64,000 nt of DNA from RPQJ01 sp044226195 (GTDB taxonomy: Bacteria > Pseudomonadota > Gammaproteobacteria > Steroidobacterales > Steroidobacteraceae): positions 43,069 through 107,068 of the forward strand of contig JBGAHO010000007.1 in the NCBI GenBank assembly GCA_044226195.1, given 5' to 3'. Within the stretch, counting starts at the first letter, position 1. The number at the start of each line of letters is the position of its first letter. The position numbers and the translations under genes were made by a program. Below the pieces are notes generated by a model. That model was not told the origin of the DNA, did no database searches, and was given only the letters and a program-made list of their open reading frames with translations. Shown here piece after piece: positions 27,392-35,204 of this stretch.

Positions 27392-29479
27392 ATGACCTCA
27401 CCCAAGCCCCGCACGATCCTCGTCACCAGCGCCCTGCCCTACGCCAACGGCGCCCCGCACCTCGGCCACATGGTCGAGTACGTGCAGACCGACATCTGGG
27501 TGCGCTTCCAGCGCATGCGCGGCCACGACTGCCTGTTCATCTGGGCGAGCGATGCGCACGGCACGCCGATCATGCTCAAGGCCCGCCAGGAAGGCATCGC
27601 GCCCGAAGAGCTGATCGCGCGCGTCGGCGCCGAGCAGCGCCGCGACTTCGACGCGTTCGACATCTCGTACGACAACTTCCACACGACGCACTCCGACGAG
27701 AACCGCGAGGTCACCTACGAGATCTATCGCCGGCTGGCCGCGGGCGGACACATCCGCCGCGAGACCATCGTGCAGGCGTACGACGAGCAGGCGAAGATGT
27801 TCCTGCCGGACCGCTACGTGCGCGGCACCTGCCCGAAGTGCGGCGCGCTCGACCAGTACGGCGACAGCTGCGAGGTCTGCGGCGCCACCTACACGCCGGC
27901 CGACCTGCTGAACGCCGTCTCGGTGGTGAGCGGCACGCCGCCGGTGCAGCGCGAATCCGAGCACCTGTTCTTCCGGCTCGGGGACTTCGAGAAGTTCCTG
28001 CGCGAGTGGACGGGCGGTGGCCGCCTGCAGCCCGCGGTCGAATCGAAGCTCGAGGAATGGTTCGGTGCCGGCCTGCGCGACTGGGACATCTCGCGCGACG
28101 CGCCCTACTTCGGCTTCGAGATTCCGGGGGAAACCGGCAAGTACTTTTACGTCTGGCTGGACGCGCCGATCGGCTACCTCTCGAGCCTGCTCAACTTCTG
28201 CCGGCGCACGGGCCGCGATTTCGACCGCTACTGGAAGCCGGACAGCGACGCCGAGGTCTACCACTTCATCGGCAAGGACATCGTCTACTTCCACACGCTC
28301 TTCTGGCCGGCCGTGCTGACGGGCGCCGGCTACCGCGCACCGACGGCGGTGTACGCGCACGGCTTCCTGACCGTGAACGGCGCCAAGATGTCCAAGTCGC
28401 GCGGCACGCTGATCTCGGCCCGCGCGTGGCTCGACCACCTGCCGGCGGAATACCTGCGTTACTACTTCGCCTCGCGCCTCGGCAGCGGCGTCGAAGACCT
28501 CGACCTGAGCCTCGACGACTTCGTCGCCAAGGTGAACTCGGACATCGTCGGCAAGCTGGTCAACATCGCGAGCCGCTGCGCGGGCTTCATCGCGCGCGGC
28601 CACGGCGGGGCGCTCGCCGCATCGCTGCCCGACGCTGCGCTGTACGACGGGTTCGTGGCCGCCGGGGAGCGCATCGCCGCCCTCTACGAGCAGCGCGACC
28701 TCGCCGGCGCCATCCGCGAAATCATGGCGCTCACCGACCAGGCGAACTTCTACATCGACCAGCAGAAGCCCTGGCTGTTGGCGAAGGACCCGGCGCGCGC
28801 GGCCGAGGTCCAGGGCGTCTGCACGCAGGGCCTCAACCTGTTCCGCGTGCTGGCCGGCTACCTCAAGCCGGTGATGCCGAAGCTCGCCGCGGGCGCGGAG
28901 AAATTCCTCGGCCTGCCGTCGCAGGCGTGGAGCGATCTCGCGCGTGCGCAGCTCGGCACCGTCATCAATGCGTACGAGCCGCTCGCGACGCGCGTCGATC
29001 CGGCGGCGGTGAAGGCGCTGCTCGAGGCGTCCGCCGAGAGTCTGAAGCCCTCGGGCACACCGCAGGCGGCACAGGCTGCTCCTGCCGCGGCGACCGCGAA
29101 GCCCGCCAAGGCCAAGGCCGCACCGGCGCCCGCGGACGCGGCCCCGCCCGCGACGATCTCGATCGACGAGTTCGCCAAGGTCGACCTGCGCATCGCACGG
29201 GTCGAGGCGGCGGAACTCGTCGAGGGCGCGGACAAGCTGCTGAAGCTCACCGTGAACCTCGGCGAAGGCCAACCGCGCACGATCTTCGCGGGCATCCGCT
29301 CCGCGTACGAGCCGGCGAGCCTCGTCGGGCGCCACGTCGTCGTGGTCGCCAACCTCGCGCCGCGCAAGATGCGCTTCGGCACGTCGGAAGGCATGGTGCT
29401 CGCGGCCGGCCCCGGCGGGACGGACATCTTCGTCGTGACGCCGGACGCCGGCGCAACGCCCGGCATGCAGGTGAAGTAG
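27392..29479 (+). CDS. metG: Methionyl-tRNA synthetase
   Basis: Charges tRNA-Met and initiator tRNA. 695 residues of the long, dimeric type. The HIGH-equivalent is HLGHM in SALPYANGAPHLGHM. The zinc knuckles are CPKCG and CEVCG, and NGAKMSKSRGT is the KMSKS loop. An Ala/Pro/Lys-rich linker (about 560-590) leads to a C-terminal tRNA-binding (EMAP-II/Trbp-like) domain beginning ISIDEFAKVDLRIARV. The ATG at 27392 fits the family N-terminus (MTSPKPRTILVTSALPYANG). It is followed by the rnf cluster after 17 bases, with a GGGAGGGG ribosome-binding site. Confidence 0.97.
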   Translation: MTSPKPRTILVTSALPYANGAPHLGHMVEYVQTDIWVRFQRMRGHDCLFIWASDAHGTPIMLKARQEGIAPEELIARVGAEQRRDFDAFDISYDNFHTTHSDENREVTYEIYRRLAAGGHIRRETIVQAYDEQAKMFLPDRYVRGTCPKCGALDQYGDSCEVCGATYTPADLLNAVSVVSGTPPVQRESEHLFFRLGDFEKFLREWTGGGRLQPAVESKLEEWFGAGLRDWDISRDAPYFGFEIPGETGKYFYVWLDAPIGYLSSLLNFCRRTGRDFDRYWKPDSDAEVYHFIGKDIVYFHTLFWPAVLTGAGYRAPTAVYAHGFLTVNGAKMSKSRGTLISARAWLDHLPAEYLRYYFASRLGSGVEDLDLSLDDFVAKVNSDIVGKLVNIASRCAGFIARGHGGALAASLPDAALYDGFVAAGERIAALYEQRDLAGAIREIMALTDQANFYIDQQKPWLLAKDPARAAEVQGVCTQGLNLFRVLAGYLKPVMPKLAAGAEKFLGLPSQAWSDLARAQLGTVINAYEPLATRVDPAAVKALLEASAESLKPSGTPQAAQAAPAAATAKPAKAKAAPAPADAAPPATISIDEFAKVDLRIARVEAAELVEGADKLLKLTVNLGEGQPRTIFAGIRSAYEPASLVGRHVVVVANLAPRKMRFGTSEGMVLAAGPGGTDIFVVTPDAGATPGMQVK

Positions 29480-29496
29480 CCGCAGCGGGAGGGGCC

Positions 29497-30072
29497 ATGG
29501 CGGAGCTGCTGCTCCTCGCGGTCGCCGCGAGCCTCGCCAACCAGTGCGCGTTCCTCGGCCAGTTCGGCCCGCGGTGTGCCGTGCCTGCGCGGCACCGCGA
29601 CGCCGCGGCCTCGGCACTCGGCATCACGGCGCTCGTCACGCTTCCCGTGGCCGCAGCATCGACCCGCGCCATCGTCGCCGCGCTGCCTGCCCCATCGACA
29701 GCCCTCGCGACCCTGCTGCTGGCCGTGGTGACCGCGAGCCTGGTGGCCGCGTCGGCTGCGCTCGTCGTACCGCGCCTGCCCTCGCTGCGTGAGACCGCCG
29801 TCGAACTCGCGCCGCCCGCCGTCGCGAGCGAGTTGATCCTCGCGCTCGCCTGCCTCCGGCCGGAGCAATGCGCATCGGTCGCGGATGCGCTGGGACGCGG
29901 TGCCACGGCGGCCGCGGCATTCGCCGTCGTGCAGGCGCTGTTCACGCCTTTCGCGGAGCGGCTGGCCGGCGGTGACGAGCCCTCGTCGCTGCACGGCATC
30001 CCGGCGCTGGTGACGGCGACCGGCTTGCTGATGCTCGGCATCGCCGGGCTCGACGGGCTGGTGACGCCGTGA
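29497..30072 (+). CDS. rnfA: Divergent RnfA-like membrane subunit
   Basis: 191 residues, the same length as RnfA/RsxA (193), with six predicted helices. Similarity to RsxA is weak. It is clearest in the C-terminal third (ALGRGATAAAAFAVVQALFT then FAERLAG and a GLLMLGIAGLDGL end) and in the N-terminus, where Cys27 in FGPRCAV aligns with the conserved FLGLC cysteine. The second conserved Cys (LITTNC in RsxA) is not present at the aligned position (AVASEL). By family knowledge these cysteines ligate an intramembrane [2Fe-2S] cluster shared by RnfA and RnfE. It opens a coupled operon with rnfB (GTGA overlap). The symbol rests largely on position. Confidence 0.68.
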   Translation: MAELLLLAVAASLANQCAFLGQFGPRCAVPARHRDAAASALGITALVTLPVAAASTRAIVAALPAPSTALATLLLAVVTASLVAASAALVVPRLPSLRETAVELAPPAVASELILALACLRPEQCASVADALGRGATAAAAFAVVQALFTPFAERLAGGDEPSSLHGIPALVTATGLLMLGIAGLDGLVTP

Positions 30073-30647
30073 AGATCTCGTCACCCGGGCAGTCGCTCGC
30101 AGATCGCATCGACGCCTTGCTGCCGCAGACGCAATGCGGCCGCTGCACGTATGCCGGCTGCCGGCCCTACGCGACCGCCATCGCCGCGGGCGAGGCCGAC
30201 ATCAATCGCTGCCCGCCGGGCGGCGAGCGGACCATCCGCGATCTGGCCGACCTGCTCGACCGCCCCGTGCGACCGCTGGCCCCCGAGGTCGGCCCGGAGA
30301 AGCCACCGCAAGTGGCGTGGATCGACGAGGCGCGTTGCATCGGCTGCGCGCGCTGCATCGCCCCGTGCCCGGTGGACGCGATCGTCGGCGCGCAGAAGCT
30401 GGCGCACACCGTCATTGCCGACCACTGCACCGGCTGCGAGCTGTGCCTGCCGCCGTGTCCGGTGGATTGCATCGAGTTGCGGCCCGCGGGCGAGGTGAAT
30501 GACGACGACGACGCGCGCCGGAAGCGTGCCGACCTCGCGCGAGGACGTTACGAGCGTCACCAGGCACGACTGGCCGCCGCGGCCGAAGCGGAACGCATCG
30601 CCTTCGAGGCAGCCCGTCGACGGGCGCGGGGCGAGGATCCGCCATGA
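30069..30647 (+). CDS. rnfB: RnfB-type ferredoxin subunit, soluble short form
   Basis: 192 residues from a GTG. It begins almost directly at the [4Fe-4S] domain (IDALLPQTQCGRCTYAGC then INRCPPGGE) and lacks the N-terminal transmembrane helix of E. coli RsxB. Two ferredoxin motifs follow: CIGCARCIAPCPVDAIVGA and CTGCELCLPPCPVDCIEL. A charged, Arg/Ala-rich helical tail ends the protein. TM-less RnfB proteins are known in beta- and some gammaproteobacteria. The start overlaps the rnfA-like stop and the end overlaps rnfD, so no rnfC is between them. Confidence 0.92.
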   Translation: MKISSPGQSLADRIDALLPQTQCGRCTYAGCRPYATAIAAGEADINRCPPGGERTIRDLADLLDRPVRPLAPEVGPEKPPQVAWIDEARCIGCARCIAPCPVDAIVGAQKLAHTVIADHCTGCELCLPPCPVDCIELRPAGEVNDDDDARRKRADLARGRYERHQARLAAAAEAERIAFEAARRRARGEDPP

Positions 30648-31633
30648 CGCGCGGGTCGTTGCAGTTGATGCTTGCGCTGCTGCCGGTGGTCGTCGCGCAC
30701 GTGGCGTTTTTCGGCCCCGGGCTGCTGCTGCAACTGGCCGTGGCCTGTCCGACGGCGCTGGCCTGCGACGCACTCGCGCTGCGCCTGCGCGCCCGCGGCG
30801 GTCTTCCGGAGAGGCCGGACGGCAGCGTGCTCGTCACGGCCGTCCTCTTCTCGCTGTGCGTGACTCCCCTGTTGCCCGGGTGGCTGACCCTGGCGGGCAG
30901 CGCGCTCGCCGTGCTGCTCGGCAAGCATGCGTTCGGCGGGCTCGACCGCAGTCCGTTCAATGCCGCGATGGTGGGCTACGCCGCCCTGCTGCTGGCGTTT
31001 CCCGCCGACATGGTGCGCTGGCCGTTGCCGCTCGGCACGGGCACGCACGCCTGGACGGATCTCGCGGCGCTGTCGTGGCGGACATTCACGGGCGGCGCTG
31101 CCGCACTGCGACCTGCGTGGGACGCGTACACCGGCGCGACCGCGCTCGACGCCCTGCGCACCGGGCTCGATCAGCGCTACACCATGCAGGAAGTGCTGGC
31201 ACAGCCGGCGTTCGGCGCATTCGGGGGCGCGGGCTTCCAGTGGATCAACCTCGCCGCGGCGGCGGGCGGGCTCTTCCTGCTCGCGCGGGGCGTCGTGCGC
31301 TGGCACATCCCGGTTGCCGTGCTCGCCGGGATCCTGCTGCCCGCCTGGGTCGCGCATGGCCTCGATCCCGGCGCCTACGCGGGCCCGCTGTTCCACGCGT
31401 TCGCGGGCGCGACGATGCTGGGCGCCTTCTTCATCGCGACGGAACCGGCGACGGCGCCCGCCAACGACCGCGGCCGTCTCGTCTACGGCTTCGGCATCGG
31501 GCTCGTGGCCTGGCTGGTGCGGAGCTTCGGCACGACCCCCGACGGCGTCGCCTTCGCAGTGCTGCTGATGAACTTCGCCGCGCCCTTCATCGACGGGCTG
31601 ACCGTGCCGAGGCTCCATGGGCAACCGCGGTAA
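30644..31633 (+). CDS. rnfD: Rnf complex membrane flavoprotein subunit D
   Basis: 329 residues, many membrane helices. Clear RnfD/NqrB signatures: GKHAFGGLDRSPFNAAMVGY, and the C-terminal block ATEPATAPANDRGRLVYGFG followed by RSFGTTPDGVAFAVLLMNFA. The flavinylation site (covalent FMN on Thr) is recognisable as YTGATALDALRTG, with Thr in a GAT context as in the family. It overlaps rnfB by ATGA and rnfG by 17 bases. RnfD would form the core channel of a sodium/proton-translocating or reducing complex. Confidence 0.92.
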   Translation: MTRGSLQLMLALLPVVVAHVAFFGPGLLLQLAVACPTALACDALALRLRARGGLPERPDGSVLVTAVLFSLCVTPLLPGWLTLAGSALAVLLGKHAFGGLDRSPFNAAMVGYAALLLAFPADMVRWPLPLGTGTHAWTDLAALSWRTFTGGAAALRPAWDAYTGATALDALRTGLDQRYTMQEVLAQPAFGAFGGAGFQWINLAAAAGGLFLLARGVVRWHIPVAVLAGILLPAWVAHGLDPGAYAGPLFHAFAGATMLGAFFIATEPATAPANDRGRLVYGFGIGLVAWLVRSFGTTPDGVAFAVLLMNFAAPFIDGLTVPRLHGQPR

Positions 31634-32267
31634 CGAACGGCCGGGCCGTGCCGCGTGGGCCGTCGTGACGCTGGTAGGAGTGACTCTGGCGGCGGGCGCG
31701 CTGGTGATGGTCGTCGACGGTCTCGTCCGCCCGACCGTCGTGGCACGTGAACGGGCACGGCAGGCCGAGGCCTTCGAATCGCTGCTCGCCGGCGTGCCGC
31801 ACGACAACGACGTCCTCGCGGACGTGACCTGGGTGCGCGATCCGGAACTGCTCGGCACCACCGAACCGGTGCCGGTGCATCGCGTGCGTCGCGCCGGCCG
31901 CCCCGTGGCGCTGATCGTCGAGCCCGTGGCGCCCGACGGTTACGTCGGCGCCATCACGCTGCGCATCGCGGTCGACGTCGACGGCCGCATCCTCGGGACG
32001 CGGGTGCTGCGGCACCACGAGACCCCGGGCCTCGGCGGATTGATCGACGAGGCGTCCTCGAACTGGCTGGCCGGCTTCAAGGGCCGCTCGCTCGCCTCTC
32101 CGACGGCCGATCGCTGGAAGGTCCGCAAGGACGGCGGCGATTTCGACCAGTTCACCGGCGCCACCGTGACACCCCGCGCGGTCGTTCGCGCGATCGCCGC
32201 ATGCCTGCAGTACGTCGCGCAGCATCGCGACGAGTTGTACGCCGCGCCCGCTAGAATGACGCCATGA
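31617..32267 (+). CDS. rnfG: Rnf complex FMN-binding subunit G
   Basis: 216 residues with one N-terminal membrane helix (about 15-36) and a periplasmic FMN-binding domain. The diagnostic blocks are HHETPGLGGLIDEASSNWLA and KDGGDFDQFTGATVTPRAVV, the latter carrying the Thr that is covalently flavinylated in RnfG/NqrC. Intact flavin sites in D and G argue that electrons still flow through this cluster despite the missing RnfC. It overlaps the next gene by ATGA. Confidence 0.94.
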   Translation: MGNRGNERPGRAAWAVVTLVGVTLAAGALVMVVDGLVRPTVVARERARQAEAFESLLAGVPHDNDVLADVTWVRDPELLGTTEPVPVHRVRRAGRPVALIVEPVAPDGYVGAITLRIAVDVDGRILGTRVLRHHETPGLGGLIDEASSNWLAGFKGRSLASPTADRWKVRKDGGDFDQFTGATVTPRAVVRAIAACLQYVAQHRDELYAAPARMTP

Positions 32268-32800
32268 CCCACGCCACTTCGACCGCCGTGACGCGTGCCG
32301 CCGTCGCAACCCTGCCGGCGGCCGTGCTGTGCGACACCGTGCCGGTCGCTGCGTGGCTGGCCGTCACGATCGGACTGGCCTCGGCCGCCGCCGGGCTCGT
32401 GCGCTGGATGCTGCGGTCACGCCTGCCGCTGGCCGCGGAAATGGCCGCGCTGGCCATCGTCGCCGCCGGAATGGCCATCGCGATGAACGTGGCCGGCGCG
32501 GCGATGCTGCCGGATGGCGCCACGCAGTCGACCTCTGCCCTGCTGATCGCGGCGGCAAGCGCGTTCCTGACCGTCGCGAGTCTGGATCAGGCCGAGGTCT
32601 CGCCCAGCCGCGTGCTGGTGAGCAGCCTCGTCACGGCGCTGGTTGCCCTCGTGTTGTCGTTCGTGGCGGCAATGGCGCACCAGTGGCTGTCTCCGGCTGC
32701 ACGGCCCGCTGCTGTGCTGGTGACGGCAGGATTGCTTCTGACTGCGCTCACCGCAGCGCGAAGCGCGCGCCGGCCCGGCCGCGCGGAGACCGTCTCGTGA
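32264..32800 (+). CDS. Unrecognised membrane protein at the rnfE position
   Basis: 178-residue hydrophobic protein with about five predicted helices. It occupies the slot of rnfE, between rnfG and nth, coupled on both sides by overlapping start/stop codons. Resemblance to RsxE is only faint: Cys23 (AAVLCDTVPVAAW) could correspond to the QLLGLCPLLAVT cysteine, and LPLAAEMAALAIVAAGMAI is reminiscent of an RsxE helix. The second conserved cysteine motif (VTNC) is absent and the protein is about 50 residues shorter than RnfE. It could be a degenerate RnfE or an unrelated replacement. Confidence 0.6.
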   Translation: MTHATSTAVTRAAVATLPAAVLCDTVPVAAWLAVTIGLASAAAGLVRWMLRSRLPLAAEMAALAIVAAGMAIAMNVAGAAMLPDGATQSTSALLIAAASAFLTVASLDQAEVSPSRVLVSSLVTALVALVLSFVAAMAHQWLSPAARPAAVLVTAGLLLTALTAARSARRPGRAETVS

Positions 32801-33480
32801 ACGAACAGCAGCGCATCGAACTGTTCCGGCGCTTTCGCCAGATCAATCCGCACCCGAAGACGGAGCTCGAGTACACGACACCCTTCGAGTTGCTGGTCGC
32901 GGTGATCCTCTCGGCGCAGGCGACCGACAAGAGCGTCAACCTCGCGACACGCGAGTTGTATCGCGTCGCCAATACGCCGCGCGCAATCCTCGATCTCGGC
33001 GTGGACGGACTCGCGAAGTACGTGAAGTCGATCGGGCTCTACCAGGGCAAGGCGAAGAACATCATCGCGACCTGCCGGTTGCTGCTCGACGAGCACGGCG
33101 GCGAGGTGCCAGCCTCGCGCGAGGCGCTCGAGGCGCTGCCGGGCGTGGGCCGCAAGACGGCGAACGTCGTCCTCAACACCGCGTTCGGCCAACCGACGAT
33201 GGCCGTGGACACGCACATCTTCCGCGTTTCAAATCGGCTCGGACTGGCGCCGGGCGAGACCGTACGCGAGGTCGAGGACAAGCTGATGAAGCGCGTGCCG
33301 GCGGAATTCCTGCAGGACGCCCATCACTGGCTGATCCTGCACGGCCGCTACGTGTGCAAGGCGCGCAAGCCGGACTGCCCGACCTGCCCGGTCGCGGACC
33401 TGTGCAAGTTCAAGGACAAGACCCCGGCCGAGCCGGCGAAACCGCGCAAGCATCCGATGCAGGGATCGAAGGGGCGCTGA
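32797..33480 (+). CDS. nth: Endonuclease III
   Basis: DNA glycosylase/AP-lyase removing oxidised pyrimidines. The 227 residues carry the helix-hairpin-helix LPGVGRKTANVVLNTAFG, in which the Lys is the catalytic nucleophile. The catalytic Asp is in MAVDTHIFRVSNRL, and the [4Fe-4S] loop is CKARKPDCPTCPVADLC (Cys-x6-Cys-x2-Cys-x5-Cys). The GTG at 32797 overlaps the preceding stop. The rnf-nth linkage is standard in Gammaproteobacteria and helps identify the divergent rnf genes upstream. Confidence 0.97.
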   Translation: MNEQQRIELFRRFRQINPHPKTELEYTTPFELLVAVILSAQATDKSVNLATRELYRVANTPRAILDLGVDGLAKYVKSIGLYQGKAKNIIATCRLLLDEHGGEVPASREALEALPGVGRKTANVVLNTAFGQPTMAVDTHIFRVSNRLGLAPGETVREVEDKLMKRVPAEFLQDAHHWLILHGRYVCKARKPDCPTCPVADLCKFKDKTPAEPAKPRKHPMQGSKGR

Positions 33481-33482
33481 CG

Positions 33483-33911
33483 ATGCCGTTCTTCTACGAC
33501 CAGGGTCGCGACGGCCTGCGCCGCATGTACGTGGAGGCGTGGCGCAAGCATCGCGAGTCGCGCCCGCTCGAGCCGCTCGAGGACCAGATCGTGCGGGTGC
33601 TGGAGCAGCACCCCGAGTATCACGCGGCCGTGACGGACGAGAACGCGGTGGCGCGCGACTTCACACCGGAAGGCGGCCAGACCAACCCGTTTTTGCACAT
33701 GGGCCTGCACCTGGCCATCCGCGAGCAGGTGGCGACGAACCGGCCGTCGGGCATCGCGGAAGTGCACCGGCGGCTCTGCGAACGTACGGGCGACGTGCAT
33801 GCCGCCGAACATCGGATGATCGAGTGCCTGGGCGAGGCGCTGTGGCGGGCCCAGCGATCGGGACTGCCGCCGGATGAGACGGCGTATCTCGAGGCGTTGC
33901 GGAGGCTTTGA
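33483..33911 (+). CDS. DUF1841 protein
   Basis: 142-residue soluble protein starting MPFFYDQGRDGLRRMYVEAW and containing EGGQTNPFLHMGLHLAIREQ and AAEHRMIECLGEALW, the conserved blocks of DUF1841. The histidines in HMGLH and AEHRM are conserved features of the family, but no role is known. It follows nth by 2 bases and closes the operon that begins with metG/rnf. Confidence 0.88.
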   Translation: MPFFYDQGRDGLRRMYVEAWRKHRESRPLEPLEDQIVRVLEQHPEYHAAVTDENAVARDFTPEGGQTNPFLHMGLHLAIREQVATNRPSGIAEVHRRLCERTGDVHAAEHRMIECLGEALWRAQRSGLPPDETAYLEALRRL

Positions 33912-33980
33912 GGGTCAGTCGCCGGCCTGCCCGTTATCGGTCGGGGCGGCGAAGCAATCTATCCAGTAGGTGTGGCCGGA

Positions 33981-33998
33981 ACGTTTCCGCGGAAACGT
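33981..33998. repeat. Perfect 18-bp palindrome in intergenic DNA
   Basis: ACGTTTCCGCGGAAACGT is identical to its reverse complement. It lies in the 144-base gap between the convergent DUF1841 and zinc-ribbon genes. There is no T-tract, so it is unlikely to be a classic terminator. A dimeric repressor site (the CG-centred form resembles LacI-family operators) or a remnant of the lower-GC insertion are alternatives. Confidence 0.6.
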
Positions 33999-34055
33999 CA
34001 ATGCAGGCTGAAGAATTCGGTTGCAGGTCGATGGTCTCGAAACGACCCAGAACGG

Positions 34056-34274
34056 TCACTCGGCACCACCGCTGACCGCGACTTCTGACTCGACGTCACC
34101 GCCACACTCGCGGCACTTGCCTGCGACGAACGTCCGGCCACCAACGGCGTACTCCACAGGATTCGTTAGGCCGAGGTCGGCGCGTTGGCACGTACCACAC
34201 CAGGTGTTCTCGGTGAGCCATTCGCGCTCCCAGAGCGGTCTCGCGTCGAAATTACGCGGCGTGCGCGTCGACAT
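34056..34274 (-). CDS. Small zinc-ribbon-like protein, unknown function
   Basis: 72 residues with two CxxC knuckles (ENTWCGTCQRADLG and VAGKCRECGG) about 24 residues apart, as in a zinc ribbon. The start (MSTRTPRNFDARP) is supported by a strong Shine-Dalgarno AGGAGACGAG directly upstream; an upstream in-frame ATG at 34337 has none. Base composition is lower in GC than the flanking operons. I do not recognise a named family. It is likely real because of the ribosome-binding site and paired cysteines. Confidence 0.6.
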   Translation of the reverse strand: MSTRTPRNFDARPLWEREWLTENTWCGTCQRADLGLTNPVEYAVGGRTFVAGKCRECGGDVESEVAVSGGAE

Positions 34275-34417
34275 CTCGTCTCCTATCCGACTGCTCTCGA
34301 CCCGAAGCGGAAGTCCCGACTGCTCCAAAGCAGACATCTAACCCCTCGCATCGTCGTCGCTGGGATTCGCACTTGAGGTTGGAGCTTTATCGTTCACGCG
34401 TGCGCTCCAGTGATTTC

Positions 34418-34912
34418 TTAGACGGAAGCCTGGCCGCCATTCAGCTTCACTTTTTCCACGACAAATGCGCGCATCTCCTGAGAAACGCCCTCGAGCGGAA
34501 TCGTTGCGAAGTGTGCCTTTGAGAACAACAGGAGCCAGAAACCATCGAAGCCCCAGACCTCCTTTATCGAATCCCACCTGAGCGTCGAGCTACCCTTATC
34601 CGACGTCAGGGTAAATGAATCATCGTCTGCGGTGAAAATCGCAACTGGCTCGCGCATCTCCCGAAACTTCGCCATGGAGTTTCGATAATGCACCCAATAA
34701 ACCAGGATCGGCATGCCTATGCCGAGCAATGCGGCACCTGCCAAGAGACCGACGAACCACGAGCGATCGCCGTTGACGATGCGGATCGCGAGCAAGACAC
34801 ATAGAACGGGCACGCCCAGCAACACCCCAAGTCCCAGAGAGCGTCGCCAATATGAGCGCACCGCACGGTTTACCAGGGACACGTCGTATCTGAGTGTCGC
34901 GCGATGCTGCAT
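34418..34912 (-). CDS. YcxB-like membrane protein
   Basis: 164 residues: a short cytoplasmic N-terminus (MQHRATLRYDVSLVNRAVRS), two membrane helices (about 27-48 and 52-75), then a soluble beta-rich domain (SFTLTSDKGSSTLRWDSIKE then GFWLLLFSKAHFATIPLEGV). This order is that of the YcxB-like family, whose C-terminal part is PH-like. Function unknown. GC content is visibly below the neighbours (32-36 of 60 bases GC in three lines counted), consistent with acquisition by transfer. Confidence 0.78.
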   Translation of the reverse strand: MQHRATLRYDVSLVNRAVRSYWRRSLGLGVLLGVPVLCVLLAIRIVNGDRSWFVGLLAGAALLGIGMPILVYWVHYRNSMAKFREMREPVAIFTADDDSFTLTSDKGSSTLRWDSIKEVWGFDGFWLLLFSKAHFATIPLEGVSQEMRAFVVEKVKLNGGQASV

Positions 34913-35204
34913 GCCGTCTAGTCTCTGTTAGGCCGACAGCTGTTGCGCGTATCGGCATGAAGCGTTTCGGCGGGGGAGCTAAGGAAGCGCGCGGCGCGTG
35001 CCTGCATACTTGGAAGGCATCCATGTTTGCGGCCCATAGCCCCGACTCCATCATGGTCACCACAAGCTGTCAAAGCCATGGCACTGACGTCCGCTTGTGG
35101 CCGCTTCCCGCCCTTCAATCGGCCCCTTATCCCCTCACCCTCGCCCCGCCGTCAACCGTAGCTCCCGGCCGGAAGCGGTCGCTCATATGCATCTCGGCAA
35201 AGCC
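34913..35204. other. Non-coding lower-GC gap
   Basis: 292 bases between the YcxB-like and DUF1398 genes, both on the minus strand. Short reading frames exist on both strands but have no ribosome-binding sites or recognisable similarity. I see GTTAGGC (34928-34934) and a CGGCCGG-rich stretch near 35165, but no complete repeat, terminator or mobile-element end. It may be a decayed insertion. Confidence 0.5.

Noticed and set aside
34335..34424. Integron attC-like site: on the minus strand GTCTAAG near the YcxB-like stop and GTTAGAT about 80 bases further, plus other GTTRRRY matches at 34160 and 34928.
   Set aside because: The stretch between them does not fold into the extended L''/L' palindrome of attC. 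One end has a mismatched core, the 34160 match lies inside a coding region, and no integrase is present.
34918..35118. A 66-residue minus-strand frame upstream of the YcxB-like gene.
   Set aside because: No ribosome-binding site, no recognisable similarity and unusual composition; left as non-coding.
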